Below, piece by piece: positions 26,863 to 38,889 of a stretch of DNA of 64,000 nt. Numbering within the stretch: position 1 is the first letter of the stretch; every line of letters starts with the position of its first letter. Location of the stretch: contig OZ199838.1 in the NCBI GenBank assembly GCA_964304625.1, forward strand, positions 5,766,001 through 5,830,000, in the 5' to 3' direction. This DNA is from Kudoa neothunni (taxonomy: Eukaryota; Cnidaria). The notes beneath the pieces were generated by a model, which saw only the letters and a list, made by a program, of their open reading frames with translations, was not told the origin of the DNA and did no database searches. Position numbers and translations under genes: made by a program.

Positions 26863-27757
26863 TTTCTACCAATTATTGAACCACTGCAATTTCCTAATCT
26901 TAATAGGATTTTTTGGTAAATCAGTAAATTCTACAAAACAACAAAATCCATTCTATTTAATTTTTCCATTATTTTAAAAAATGTTAATTATGATATTTTC
27001 GAAAATGTACCATTTTACGTTTATCTAACGATAATTATGGCATGATTATAAAATGGCCGTAGTATTAGTGTGTAAGACGATTGTCGCAATACAATCCGAT
27101 CAATAAGATATTTCCTAAAAATTCTATAGAGATTATAAATATTAATGAAAATATATTAACTCGTTTTAGACAAAACATTAATAAAAGATATTAATGATGA
27201 ATAATATGATTTAATTAAACGTTCATCTATAATGATTACATGCATCAGGTTATTTTTATAATTAAGCCTTAGATTCACTGATACAATAAAGCCACTTACG
27301 CTTAAATACAGTAAGATAAAGATTTTAAATTATGCACAGAAATATTTGAACCGTGTGTAATAAAGGATAGATGAATACTCATAACCAAAAACTATCCATT
27401 CCCAAATTTGCACATGCCAACAACAAAAAATCGTAACAAATTTTAAATATATATACAACTGCTTAAGAAAGCTAACTCCTGGAGTTTTTTATAATGACTT
27501 TTTGAAATTTTTAACCATCGAGCATCTGTGGAAAACATTTACGCGAATACCTGGAGATGGCCGCTGTGTCAATACGTCCATATGCAAAAATGGATTAAAA
27601 TAAAAAAAATCATTGTATTTGAAGTTAAGAACATAATTATCTTCATTAGTTTTTACATTATAAAATATAATAAATTTGTAAAAATAAATCAATGATGCAT
27701 TTTTCTGAGGATTATTTGCGAACGTGCGCAAAACAGGAATAACTATGCTTGTAAATA
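26863..27757. other. Upstream flank of acid ceramidase
   Basis: AT-rich, probably holding the promoter of the minus-strand ceramidase gene, but no element can be named. An open frame at 27489-27767 (minus) has no family motif and runs into the MITE. Confidence 0.4.
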
Positions 27758-28333
27758 CAGTAGGCAACCGATGATACGCGCTTTCATCGACACGACGTAT
27801 TCAAAGTTTCTATTGGGTGAAACATTTTATGATATTTTTGTGATTGTAAAAAGATAAGTCTTAAAAATATATCTTAATTAAATTAGGAGATTTCCAATCT
27901 GTTATGCCACTTGACTAACTGATAATACGAGCTTTTTCGGCCAAACCACTTAGATTAAATCGTTTTTATTGGAAACGAGGGAAAAATTTTAATTCCGACG
28001 GTTGAATTTTTGAGGTATCTCAAAAAATGATCATTTCCATGAAAATGGAAATAGAAATAGAATAAATTTTATTTCAAGACAATGTTAGTTGCCAATTAAA
28101 TAATGTTATAGATGTACATAAATAAAAATTTTACCCCAATGTAAATGAATATAAATATTTTATCAATAGATATGATTAAAACAAAAATAATTTTAATAAT
28201 GTTTTTTTGTTATTCTAATTAAAAAAAAGTATAATACCTATGCTGAAAAATAAAGAAAACACAATAACAAATTAAAAGCGCACGCACTTTTTTGGGTGGT
28301 CCTCGGGGACTACATATTATCGATTGCCTACTG
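27758..28333. mobile_element. Non-autonomous pogo-like MITE
   Basis: TA-flanked (27756-27757 and 28334-28335) with TIRs beginning CAGTAGGCAACCGATGATAC on the left and CAGTAGGCAATCGATAATAT on the right. No transposase is inside. The termini resemble those of the 36892-40394 element (TAGTAGGCGACCGATTTTGC), suggesting one family. In copy 2 the right flanking TA is CA. Confidence 0.75.
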
Positions 28334-28458
28334 TACTTTGAAGAGCGTGAAAAGGCAGGGATAAACGTTTTTGTTATTTTTTCATTTTTCACATTTTCTC
28401 ATAACTACTATTTTATTATGAAATCTCTTCCCCTGTTGACAGAAATATGTTAAACGTA

Positions 28459-30290
28459 CAGTAGTGCAGGGATATTGCGCATTAAAAATCCCCCAAATTA
28501 GATCCAACGACATGGTTAGTACGCAATTAAGAAATCAGAGATAATATCGATCGTTAGATGAGAAGATTAAAATAATAAATTATTACGGCGAAATGAAAGG
28601 ATTCAATGGCTCAATAACTAAAACCGTTGAGAAATTTAATCTCAAATCGATATTTTCTTTGAATAGCATATTATTAAAAAGGAGCGGTATTACGAACAAT
28701 TTAAACTCTGGAGACCCAGATCACAGCAGAAAAACCTTAAGAAAAGGGAATTTTTCCACGTTAGATTCCAAAGTTAAGGAGTGGATTGAGTTAATAAGAA
28801 CTAATAATATCGAGTTATCAAGGGATGATATAATTAATAATGCTAACGACTATTCATTTGAAGTTAAAAAAACAACTTCTAAAGTTGGTAGAGGTTGGTT
28901 TCAAGGCTTTGCTTCAAGAGTTGGGCTGAAGAAGAACAAATTCACAGGAGAGTCTAAGAGTGTCGATCCTGAAATAGTTTCCTCTTGGAAAGATCAACTG
29001 TTAAAATTGATTGACAATTATGACCCAAAAGATATTTTTAATTAGAATGAGACTGAGCTATTTTATCAGCAAAGAAAAAATAAAATATACTTTAAATTTG
29101 TATCACAATATGAAATTTGGTGCATGGTTACGTATTTAAAAAGGAGGGAAACTTGCACGGTTCTAAAAATCGAAGAAGAGAGTAACTATTCTTGCCATTT
29201 TCTCGATGTTTTGAGAAAAATGACCGTTATTAATAATTGGAAATTTTGAAAAACCTCGTTGCTTTCGGAAGATTAAGGATCCCCCACTTCCCTATTACGT
29301 AGATAAGAAAGCTTGGATGACCAGCTTGATTTTTTCAAAATAACTAACGGAGTGGAATCGTGAACTTTCTCGATGCAAGAGAAGTATCTTATTATTTGTT
29401 GATAATTGTCCAGCCCACCCAACACTAAATTTTTCAAACGTCCAACTCTGTTTTTTCCCATCCAAAACAACCAATGTATTGCAGCAATTGGATCAGGGAA
29501 TTATTAACAGTTTTAAATGTATTTACAAAAATCATCTGACAAATTATTTTATAAATAAAGCCATTTCTAATTCCACGGATGTTTCCGATAACAATTTAAG
29601 TGATGATCCTCCAGAGTTACTTGAAGCTATGTATATGATTAAAGAAGCATGGCAATTAGTGACTGACGAAACAATAAAAAGCTGTTTTAAAAAATATCTC
29701 TTTTTTAATAACTGTGATTCAGCAGACATCATCCCTTCGTTTGAAAGGAATTTACCAGGAAATCAACTTAGAGACTGCGTTGATTAAGAATGTGTTAACT
29801 TGATAAATAATGGAGTCGACACAATGGATGAATCGTCTTCTAATGAAAATTATGAACAAACTAGCACTATTTGTTCCATAAATAAAGTTACGAACATTTA
29901 AATAAATTGAGGAAATTTTTTTCGTTCATGACCAAGCTATGTTAGAAAATATAACCAAATTAGACTTTTTTATTTGCAACATAAGACGCGGTTCGCAAAA
30001 TACGATAAAATAACCGATTATTTCAAAAAATCTGCATAATTTCGAATTATTATAGTTTATTCACCTTATATTTATTTTTTCGTGTATTTACTATTGATTT
30101 TTCCCAAATATATTCGAGTTACCATTAATATGGGTGGGCAAATACGGTTGTTAAATACAAAATACAGCGGCGCGCGACTAAGATTTTTCTCTCATTTTGC
30201 GCGCGCGGACATGGATACTACGTAATACAGGGGGTACTACGCACCTAAATGTTTCGTCCCAAAAAAGTGTGTAGTATCCCTGCACTACTG
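28459..30290 (+). mobile_element. Pogo/Tigger-type transposon with degenerate transposase
   Basis: TA at 28457-28458 and 30291-30292 flanks TIRs that both read CAGTAGTGCAGGGATA inward, with looser similarity beyond. Inside is a jerky/Tigger-like transposase relic on the plus strand. The left TIR runs directly into the motif GGATATTGCGCAT. Confidence 0.83.
28593..29787 (+). pseudogene. Jerky/Tigger-like pogo transposase, inactive
   Basis: The ATG at 28593 opens 150 codons: HTH region MKGFNGSITKTVEKFNL, a CENPB-type domain (EWIELIRTNNIELSRDD, GRGWFQGFASRVGLKKNKF) and VSSWKDQLLKLIDNYDPKDI. After a stop comes NETELFYQ, where the family has DETGLFY, so the first catalytic Asp is Asn. The middle is broken by stops. 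It then recovers with LFVDNCPAHP (second Asp) and, from about 29479, LQQLDQGIINSFK (third Asp) to the end at 29787. The loss of a catalytic Asp and the stops make it non-functional. Copy 2 is the same. Confidence 0.8.
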
Positions 30291-32909
30291 TATATAGTAT
30301 AAGGATTTTTAGATTTTGATTTTTTGAGTTATGATAATATGATCCAATTTAAACGACTATATTTAATTTTCTACTTTTTGTTGATATGTAATTTAACAAA
30401 ATTATTATAATATGCGCAATTCACATGCCAGATTAAATTAGTTAACAGAATCAAGTTGTTATAGAAACAAAAAAATGAATGTTTAAAAAATTTGTTTCTT
30501 CAAAGTTCATTTATAATGTTTATTTTACTGTAGAAAAGTTTTTTATATATTTCAACTATCTAAACGTTATTACAGTCAACAACGGTTATTGCGTAATTGG
30601 ATATTGCGTACTTTTCATTGCGTGTCATTATTTTATCGTTTTATAAGGTGCAGTTCTATCTTATAAGTCTTTTAAGCTATTAAGAAAACATTTTGAATTA
30701 TTTTTTAAGAATTTTTTTTATGAATGCTAGAAAATGGATATTGCGCACTAATTTTAGTCACCATGAAATTTAACAAGATCTCGAAATCAAAGAGTACTAT
30801 CGTTATTTGGTGATGTCAATTTTTTTCTATTTTAATATTAATAAAAACTATTCTGAGTTAGTTTATTAAATAACAAAAATTGAACTACTAGCTAATACAG
30901 AAAAACAGAAATGTTTTTATAATTTAAATATTATCCATATGTGTAAATTTAATAGTACTTTAGTTTCCTTACAGGATTACATGTTGCTATTTTAATCTGA
31001 GTAGGTTGGTTCATTTTAAACTATAATGATAACACATGAATGTACACTTTTACTATTAGATTGTTTTGGGGTTAGATTAACTCCATTTTATTGCGTAAAA
31101 AAGATAATAATCTAAATAAAGAATAAATTTCTTCATTAGAGCATAATATTAATTGCTGATTAAATTAAAAAATATTTTTATTATGTTTAATGTTGTTGAT
31201 GTAACTACGACAAGTAGATAATGTTATCAATATGGATGACATTTAAATATTTTTTATAGAAAACTGTGAGCTTACTTACTAAATATAAATTGACTTTTTT
31301 TATTGCATATATTTCTGAGAGCCTAATACCAATGATCAAATTGATGATAAATAAAATATACGTGTTCCAATAAAATCTTGGAAGAATCTGACCAACAACA
31401 ATCAGTGGTGACACTATAAATAAATTTCGTTTTCTTTCGATTTAATGAATTAATTAAAATAAATTTTTATTTATTAATAATAAACTAAAGTGTCTATTTT
31501 CTAAAATTTACAAGATACGTATGTAAAGGTGCAAATGGATTAACAAACTCGTTAAACCTTACATAAAATATTAAAATGATGTAATACAAAAATAATTCAC
31601 GTGTATAACATTTTTTTTTAAATAATCATACTTTACATTAATTTCGAAACATTACTAAAATGTGTTTTATGTCTGTGCAATCTAACGGCTGTATGGAGCA
31701 GAATTTTTATTTTGTATTTTCTGTTCAACCGTTTTTTATTTTATTTATTATAGATGTTATATTTTTCATTATAAATAACGTATAGATTGATACCATTATA
31801 ATATGAGAAACAACGGGTTAAAATATCCGATGGAATATTCCTTCCTATATTAATTACATATCATTTAAATTTGGCTATAGAAAATCCCGAAAAAAATTTA
31901 TAAACTAGAACATCATTATCGATTGTCGAAAACGATGTTTAATTTTAAAAATTTAAAAATTTTAGTAGTTTAATTAAGAATTTTTTTAAATACTGTAAAC
32001 AAGCCTATAATTATAAATGATAAGTATTAAACAGCGAATAATATATTGGAACAGATTGCATTTTTTGGATTTAATTATCATGCTTTTTTTCTTCACAATT
32101 AAAAATTAACATTTTATAACCGTTTTTATAAAAATATTTCATAACGTTTTTCAACTGTAATAATATCTAATTGCATCATTGTTAAAAAAATTTTAATGAA
32201 TATAAATACACCCGATTATATAAGATGAAATCATAAATTTAAAAATTAAATTAAACGTAAAATAACAACTTTATTCGAAACACGCGCACGCCCTATATGT
32301 TATGGTTCTTACGTATATCTTATGCTTTTTCTTATCCAACCAAACCTTGGTAAATCCAAATCTGTTTATAATTTAATTCGCAAAATTAGATTTAAAAGAA
32401 AAATTTGTCGAAAAATAATTCAGAAGGAACACCTTTCTAGATACACAAAGGCGATCAAGTTTGCCTTTAATTCTCAACTTTTAAAGTTTTAATAATTCTA
32501 ACAAGATGGTTATATCATTATTAATCAGTTAGATCATGGAAACATATGCAATTATAGAATCTGGTTCTTATTCTTATACGAACAATCCATTTATTTGAAA
32601 TGAAAATTCTCAATATGATGCAAATCACAATGAAAATGACCAACTCACGTATGTATTAAACGTGGAGAAACTGAAGAATGATATCTCAGAAATACGCTGA
32701 ATATTTTAACTTAAGACACAAATGGATTGAATGATTCCTACCCAGTGGTGGATAGGACATCTAAAATTGTAAAATATACCTAGAAATGTATTTTATAAAA
32801 AATTTTCCAAAAAATAGATGTTGATTAGTTTATTTTAACAAAAATAATTGAGTTTAAAATTTCACGCGCGCGCGATTACATGGATATTGCGCACAGAATA
32901 TATATTGTG

Positions 32910-34284
32910 GGCTATAGTCTGGTATCTGTGTCTGCCTCGACAAGCTTCGTCTCCAATAGGGTAAAACAGCGAGATGAGTAATTTTCATCCAAAATCCCTC
33001 CTTCACAAACGATGACGTTCGAAAACATTGTTGCATATTTTGTCGCACCACAATATTTGAGTGGAAGTCAATTATAAGAAATATGATGGTATGCAAATTA
33101 AGTGACCATTTTTCAAAAATTGGAGATAAAGGAAAAATCATGCAGATAGATGGATGAGAACGGCTAAACTACACAACACGGGATCGCTTCGGTAAAAATC
33201 GGAATATTTAAATTATACGATAAATTATTGTTTATTTCTCTAAAAAATGAACTTACTTCGCGTTTTTTTATATTTTCTTGCGAAAATATAATCGTATAGC
33301 GGTTCAAGATCTTTGTTTGTAATGCTACGGTACTTTTTCTTGAAAGCACCCCAAGCAGCTACAATTCGGTTAGTATGGGCACCAGTACCTGAAACAAACG
33401 AATATTTGTGCGTCGCAGTTTCGTGAAGAAATCCAGGTTCATTTACACGTCGATATCGTGCCCAGCTATCGGTCCACACAATTGAAATTTCCATCACTCT
33501 ATTTAAAATAATATTTTCAAGAATATCGCGGTTCCTTTTGTTGGTCAACTCAAAAAACAATCGCTACTCTCATCGATACCATCAACTATCCAATATTGTT
33601 GATTTTTCAACAGACGCCCAACGTTGTATTTGCGTTTAGTAACGGCAGTTTCATCAATTTGCACTATAATATTTTCATCGGTGATTTTTAGGGGGATAAT
33701 ACTCCGCATTAATTCCCTCCAATCATGAATCGTATTATGCGATGAAATTTCAGTATGAGTTCGGATTTCCTCATACGTCACGTTTTTGAATTGGATGTGC
33801 GATACAGAAAAAAGAAAAAGTTTCCATAGTGGAAGATTAGAATGCTGAAAAATTGAGCCAACTCTTAGATTTTTTTCTACAATCTGGGCAGCGGGAAACA
33901 ACGAATCATTCAGAGACTTCTCAAAAACTTCTCGCATCATGCATCCACATTCACATTTCTTCTGTGAAGAAATAATACCGAGATATTGAATAATTCTTAT
34001 GTTATACATCGTATCATATTAAAAAAACCATAATCAGTGGCCTTTATGGTGTCAATATTTTCTAAATCAAAGGTTTTTAGCGAGAAACTCATTTCTCGAC
34101 GGTTTCCGACTTTCACGGAAGAGGTCCCGTATTGTGTAGTTTAGACGAAAAAAATATTCTGGAAAAGAGTCGCACATATTATTTCAACATGTCATGAAAT
34201 CTTCTTTGTTTTAAATTAAATCCCGAAGTTTACCGATCTTATGTTTCCGTTGCCGAGGACAGACACAGATATCAGACTATAGCC
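32910..34284 (-). mobile_element. Merlin transposon with TIRs
   Basis: TIRs read GGCTATAGTCTGGTATCTGT (left) and GGCTATAGTCTGATATCTGT (right, inverted) and stay similar for about 35 bases with one indel. Flanks ATATTGTG (32902-32909) and GTATTGTG (34285-34292) agree at 7 of 8 positions, fitting Merlin's 8-9 bp target duplication. One transposase gene lies inside on the minus strand. Confidence 0.85.
33240..34009 (-). pseudogene. Merlin (ISXO2-like) transposase with frameshift and altered catalytic residue
   Basis: The ATG at 34009 opens MYNIRIIQYLGIIS. Motifs follow in family order: CECGCMMR, SSHNTIHDWRELMRS, IVQIDETAVTKRKYN (first Asp), YWIVDGIDESSDCF. Here the frame shifts at a T6 run (33555-33560) into FFELTNKRNRDILEN, IVWTDSWARYRRVN (second Asp) and TGAHTNRIVAAWGAFKKKYR. 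At the third catalytic position the family has Glu (HTNxIE) but this copy has Val. The C-terminus differs between the two repeat copies because of one extra T near 33267. It is unlikely to be active. Confidence 0.85.
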
Positions 34285-34342
34285 GTATTGTGTACCATTT
34301 TGCCATTCCCCACAAAAGTCACAATAATCGTTGTTGACTGTA

Positions 34343-35139
34343 TTTATACGGTGGCCACGGTGAGCATGTTCACGTTCTCGTGCAACTTTCTTTTTTTTAT
34401 TTTATGGGAAAATATTATACGTATTCTCCATTATTTAAATATTTTTAAACGCACCATTACACTATAAGATACACTATGGGAAAAAGGGAATAAAATATTT
34501 TATAACAGTTATTGATATAATAAGCACTGATTAGTCACAGTGGTCACCTCCAGGTATTAAAGGGTTAATCATTTATCTATTCGATGAATCATGTCTTTTG
34601 CAACTCTCATAATTCAGTATTAATCAGTTTCGAGGATTTTATTGAAACAGATTTAATAATGACATAATCTACCAGGATCAATGAAAATACTTCAAGTAAT
34701 AACAAAAGTATTCAAACAACAAATATATCGATTTTGAATCATTGGAAAAATATGACAGTTGTTGGTGAGAAAGTCGTCGTCACAGTGCCATATTTTAGAA
34801 GACAGCAAATAAAAATATTTAAGACAATCATAACATTATCAAATAAAAAATGTGTCGACATTTAATCATTTAACCCCAGAGAATGGATGGAAACGAAATA
34901 TACCAACTCATACAATCGGATAATTTCGGAAATATCCGACTTATAAGTTTACAGTAAGAAACATATTCTAAACTGCTTCCATTTATTTAGCGATTCCAAA
35001 ATTGTCGGTAAATATTCCAATAATTTATAATTTTTTATTCATCTCGAATAAACTCGTGTAAATATCCATCAATTCTACAAGAAATCCTCATACGCACGCG
35101 CAGTGTATCCTCGTGTAAGGTGTATCGGAGCATTTCCTG
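34343..35139. other. Upstream flank of RPLP0
   Basis: No gene recognised. The last 50 bases before the RPLP0 start are less AT-rich and likely contain its transcription start, but no core promoter motif can be asserted. Confidence 0.4.
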
Positions 35140-36231
35140 ATGGTTGCGTTCAAAGAAGTATCAACCAAAAAGATCAACTTTGTTCAACAAGTCTCTGTAA
35201 ATTGCAGCAACGAATACGCTCCGTGATTGAGTTGTTTTGTAGGACTTGATTGAGCAGTACCACAAGTTTATTATATTCCAAGCTGACAATGTTGGAGCAT
35301 CCCAGATACAAAGCATTAGAAAACAACTTAGAGGAAAAGCTGAGGTTATTATGGGTAAGAACAGTTTGTTCAAGAAAGCCTTTATCCCTCAATATGAAAA
35401 ATATCCAAATCTCCAAAAGTAATGGCTCTCTATCGGCTGTTTGTGCTTGGAAGCTAAAGTCCGATTTAGAATTGTACCTCAAATTGTTGGTAATGTTGGA
35501 TTTCTGTTCACCAACGAACCCACCCTTGGAGAATGCCGATCAATATTGGAAACACTTTCCGAATATAAACCTCCAAAAGTTGGAGCCATCGCTCAATGCG
35601 ATGTTGTTGTTCCTAAAGGTGTGACGTCAATCTCTCCTGAAAAGACTAGTTTCTTCCAGTCTCTTAACATCAGTACCATGATTAACAAAGGTTGTATTGA
35701 AATTATGGTATACCTTTTGTGTTATGTTTTGCTGTGTGTGTGTAATGATGATTGCTCGGTTAGAACGATGTCCATTTGATCAAAGCTGGCAACAAGGTTG
35801 GTGAATCAGAGGTTACATTGCTCACTATGTTGGGCATCAAGCCATTTGCCTACAAACTCAGCAGCAAGGTTGTCTACGATAATGGTGATGTGTACTCGCC
35901 TGCTGTACTCGATATTACTACTGATGATTGGGCCAATGTCACCAAAGAAGCTATTGGGTCTGTTACAGCCCTCGCTTTGGGTGTTGGACACTTCACCAAA
36001 TGTTCTGCTCCTCATTCCATCTTGTACGCCTTCAAATCTATTGTTGGTGCATATTTGGAGTTGGGAATTGAGACTGAACGAACTAAAGCTATTCAAAGTG
36101 CTATTGAGTCTGCAGCTTCAGTTGCTGCCGCTGCCCCCGCTGCATCTGCTGCGTCTGGAAGTGCTGCTAAGGTTGAAGAAACCAAAGAAGAAGAATCAGA
36201 CGATGACCTCGGTTTCTCACTCTTTGATTAG
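35140..36231 (+). CDS. RPLP0: 60S acidic ribosomal protein P0 (uL10)
   Basis: Four exons (35140-35196, 35243-35418, 35470-35707, 35764-36231) with introns of 46, 51 and 56 nt give 312 residues; human P0 has 317. The start ATGGTTGCG encodes MVAFKEVSTKKINF. Family motifs follow: [102 protein letters not shown], then an Ala-rich hinge and the acidic tail ESDDDLGFSLFD. P0 anchors P1/P2 to the large-subunit stalk, and the tail recruits translational GTPases. The first donor could also be at 35191, removing two codons. A second copy at 56151-57244 is frameshifted. Confidence 0.96.
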
Positions 36232-36889
36232 ATAGCTCACCAAAACCTAAGAGTAGTATTTGTCTGAAGAATGTTTTAGGATTTGATTATTTGCGCATTA
36301 TGATTCGAGTTTCCGTAATCTTGTTTTCAAAATTAGCGCTTTCTCGTCAGTTACAGCTTGTATATTTGCTGCCTTGTTTTGCGTTGGGCTTAGTTGGCGG
36401 TCCCCTACTTATGTGATCACCCCTGAATTAATGAAGAATGGCTGTTCAAATTTAACTTTAGTAACTACTTGCGCTTTTGGGAAACGTCAATTTTAATCCT
36501 TAAGCTCCCACTATGTTTCCTGGACTATAAAATCTTCCTCGAAAATAAGAACTAATGGTATATTTGAGCTAATTTTTAATATAAGAACTATTCCGTAGAT
36601 AATACCTAATGACCCCTTTCCAGTAAAATATGTAAGTTGGACTTGTCTAATATTCGGACAAAGAATGGTATTTGTAGGCTACGTATACATTCTACTTCTT
36701 TTTTATATAGTGCTAATGCGAACTTCCTAGCTTCGTCCTGGATTAGAAATATTTTCCATTGAAACTCCACCAAAAATGTATTAAATGATTGAAGATAAAT
36801 TATGAATTTTTTCGATTATAATACTTTTAACGATTGTTATTAACAAAGTTAAAATTAAGATAATTTTAGGGGAATCATAGAAATAACTA
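36232..36889. other. 3' flank of RPLP0 with unassigned minus-strand open frames
   Basis: Minus-strand frames such as QDEARKFALALYKKEV (about 36740-36690) and QAVTDEKALILKTRLRKLES ending at a stop near 36300 look protein-like and could be exons of a small convergent gene with tiny introns. I could not join them into one product or match a family. Copy 2 differs here by several one-base indels and one 3-base deletion. Confidence 0.25.
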
Positions 36890-37194
36890 TATAGTAGGCG
36901 ACCGATTTTGCACTATTCCTTACGGACCATGAAAAAATGTGCAAAATCGGTTAGTCACGTGGTCGCCAATATATATTTTTCGTCATTTACAGTCAATTAT
37001 TCAAACCAAAATTATTGTTCAATTGAATACAGTAAGGTACCAATTTCACGTAATACCTTCGGGACCGAGAAAAAAGTGCGTCAAATAGGTTACGTCCAGG
37101 GTATCCAATTAGACAATCGGATAAAACCCAAGGTCTCAAAGAAGGCACAAAAGTATTATTAAAATAACAAAAAATTTTATTTTAAACGCGTTTT

Positions 37195-38360
37195 CTAATT
37201 ATTGTTATCAATTGAATCGCCTTCATCATCTTCACAACCCTCAGTTAGGAGGGTTGATCTATTTTTCAAGCTCTCAAGGTATCGTTGGCTCACAACACCG
37301 CTGTTCACATCATGTATTAGTTTATTTGTTTGTTTCGGCGGCAAACACAATTTATTATTTCTTCTGATAAATTGCTTTGCGATAAGTTTGCATTTTACAG
37401 TTTCAGCCTTTAATGAATTGGTTTATTTAGTTTTTACTATGTTCATTAATGAAAAATTCGTTCAACATTTTCGGTGGCTGGAATTTCTGTACTTAGCATT
37501 TTGATCAAGCCAATCTTTAAAATCTACTTTTATCCAATCTTGATTGGAGCACATATTATCCCACGCTCTTTTTTTGATCTCCATTTGAAATTTCACACAT
37601 ACTTTAAAACAATATAATAAGAACAATTGATTAAATAATAATTATTCAAGAATCGGAAAACAGCGCAACGTCGACGACCGTGATATCTTTTGAAGATTTT
37701 GAATAATTTTAATTCTCTCCATTAATAAAACAATAAATATGATTATTCTAACTAATTCTAAAACTTATTATTTATAACTGATCTCAAAGAATTAAATAAT
37801 CTAAAAGTTTTGTAAATAAACAAAAAACCCAAGGTTTGGACTCCCTGGCCACGTCCAAGTTCACGAACTTGCGTGCTCAATTATTCAGAAAAAATAGACA
37901 TTCAATAATGATTAAGTTGTGTTTAAAAAGATCGGTTAACTATATATTAATTTTTAAAAGATAGTCAACACTCGAGAAACGTGTTAATGGCACAAAAATA
38001 TTTTCAACGATCTATGAAATACTCCCCTTGTTGCTATCGGTAGAATAAAGCAGTTTCGTCTACAATGAAAATAAAATTTTCAGAATAACTTTTAAAAATT
38101 GTTCTGATTTGATTGATCCACTCTGAAGTAGCTTCAGGCGTAGCATCAACAGATTAATTAAGAAAATTTTATGTTTAAATGTTGCACCTTTTTTTAAAAC
38201 GACGAAACCCTCCACGAATTGTACATGAAGGTAAACCTTTTTCTTTGGCTAATTAATTTCTCTTGATGATTATCGTGACGAAGCTTACTACAATCTTTTT
38301 GCTTCGTGTCCACCCAGTCCATTCGTATACATCTTCACCAACATAATTAAATTTCCCTAT
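37195..38360 (-). pseudogene. Pogo-type transposase fragments
   Basis: Reading downward: VYEWTGWTRSKKIVVS (near 38330), KEKGLPSCTIRGGFRRFKKR (near 38230; HTH/CENPB region), DATPEATSEWINQIR and FIFIVDETALFYR (about 38150-38030, first catalytic Asp intact). The DDE middle is not recognisable. Near 37590-37500 is KKRAWDNMCSNQDW followed by IKVDFKDWLDQNAKYRN, and the acidic C-terminus EGCEDDEGDSIDNNN ends at 37195. Frame breaks between all parts mark it as a relic of the surrounding element. Confidence 0.65.
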
Positions 38361-38726
38361 ATGCAAGTAATTTCTATTTTTAGATTCTAAAAACATTATA
38401 GGTTTTGATTATGTTATTTTTCATCTCTAGGATGCCTTTAGGAGTCGAGATGATAGATGTTTTAAAACATGATATAGTGAAAATTTTCGGCATTCAACAT
38501 TGATTTGGCTAGATAACAACCAAGAAGTACCCGAAAGAAGTGCGAGACTCAATCACGTGACTTTTAGTTACATTATTTAGTAACTTTTTAAAATAATTTT
38601 TATAAAAATTTTGGTAGAAATATTATAAGAAACATATTATAAAAGCAATGACCAATCAATATTCTAATTAAATAAGTTTTTAAAAAGTGCGTGAAACTTG
38701 TTACTGTACATTTGTATATATAAATA

Positions 38727-38889
38727 CAGTCGAACCCCGTTTATCCGAAAATGTTGGATCTGGAATTTTCCTTTCGGATATTCAAATTTCGGTTAAACGA
38801 ATTTTTTTTATTTAGAATCTACGTTAATTCCAATAAATTTTAAAAAATCGTTCGGATAGCGCGATTTCCGGATGAACGTGGTTCGACTA
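38727..38889. mobile_element. 163-bp Tigger-like MITE
   Basis: TA flanks at 38725-38726 and 38890-38891. Left terminus CAGTCGAACCCCGTTTATCC and inverted right terminus TAGTCGAACCACGTTCATCC closely match; the interior is AT-rich. The CAGTCGAACC...CGTT.ATCCG layout is that of small pogo/Tigger MITEs. It is nested inside the 36892-40394 element. Confidence 0.85.

Larger units (their letters stand above)
30573..34340. mobile_element. Pogo-like element carrying a nested Merlin insertion
   Basis: TA flanks at 30571-30572 and 34341-34342. The left end reads CAGTCAACAACGGTTATTGC and the right end, inverted, CAGTCAACAACGATTATTGT. Motif GGATATTGCGTAC lies 26 nt inside the left end, and GGATATTGCGCAC at 32882-32894 lies near the right end once the Merlin element is removed. 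No transposase of its own was recognised in 30600-32900. The nested element spans 32910-34284, so the original length was about 2.4 kb. Confidence 0.72.

Noticed and set aside
27489-27767. Minus-strand 92-codon open frame (also 48502-48780)
   Set aside because: No family motif, overlaps the MITE end, and is low-complexity AT-rich translation.
35174-36096. Minus-strand open frames over RPLP0
   Set aside because: Antisense to P0 exons; codon pattern is that of P0 on the plus strand.
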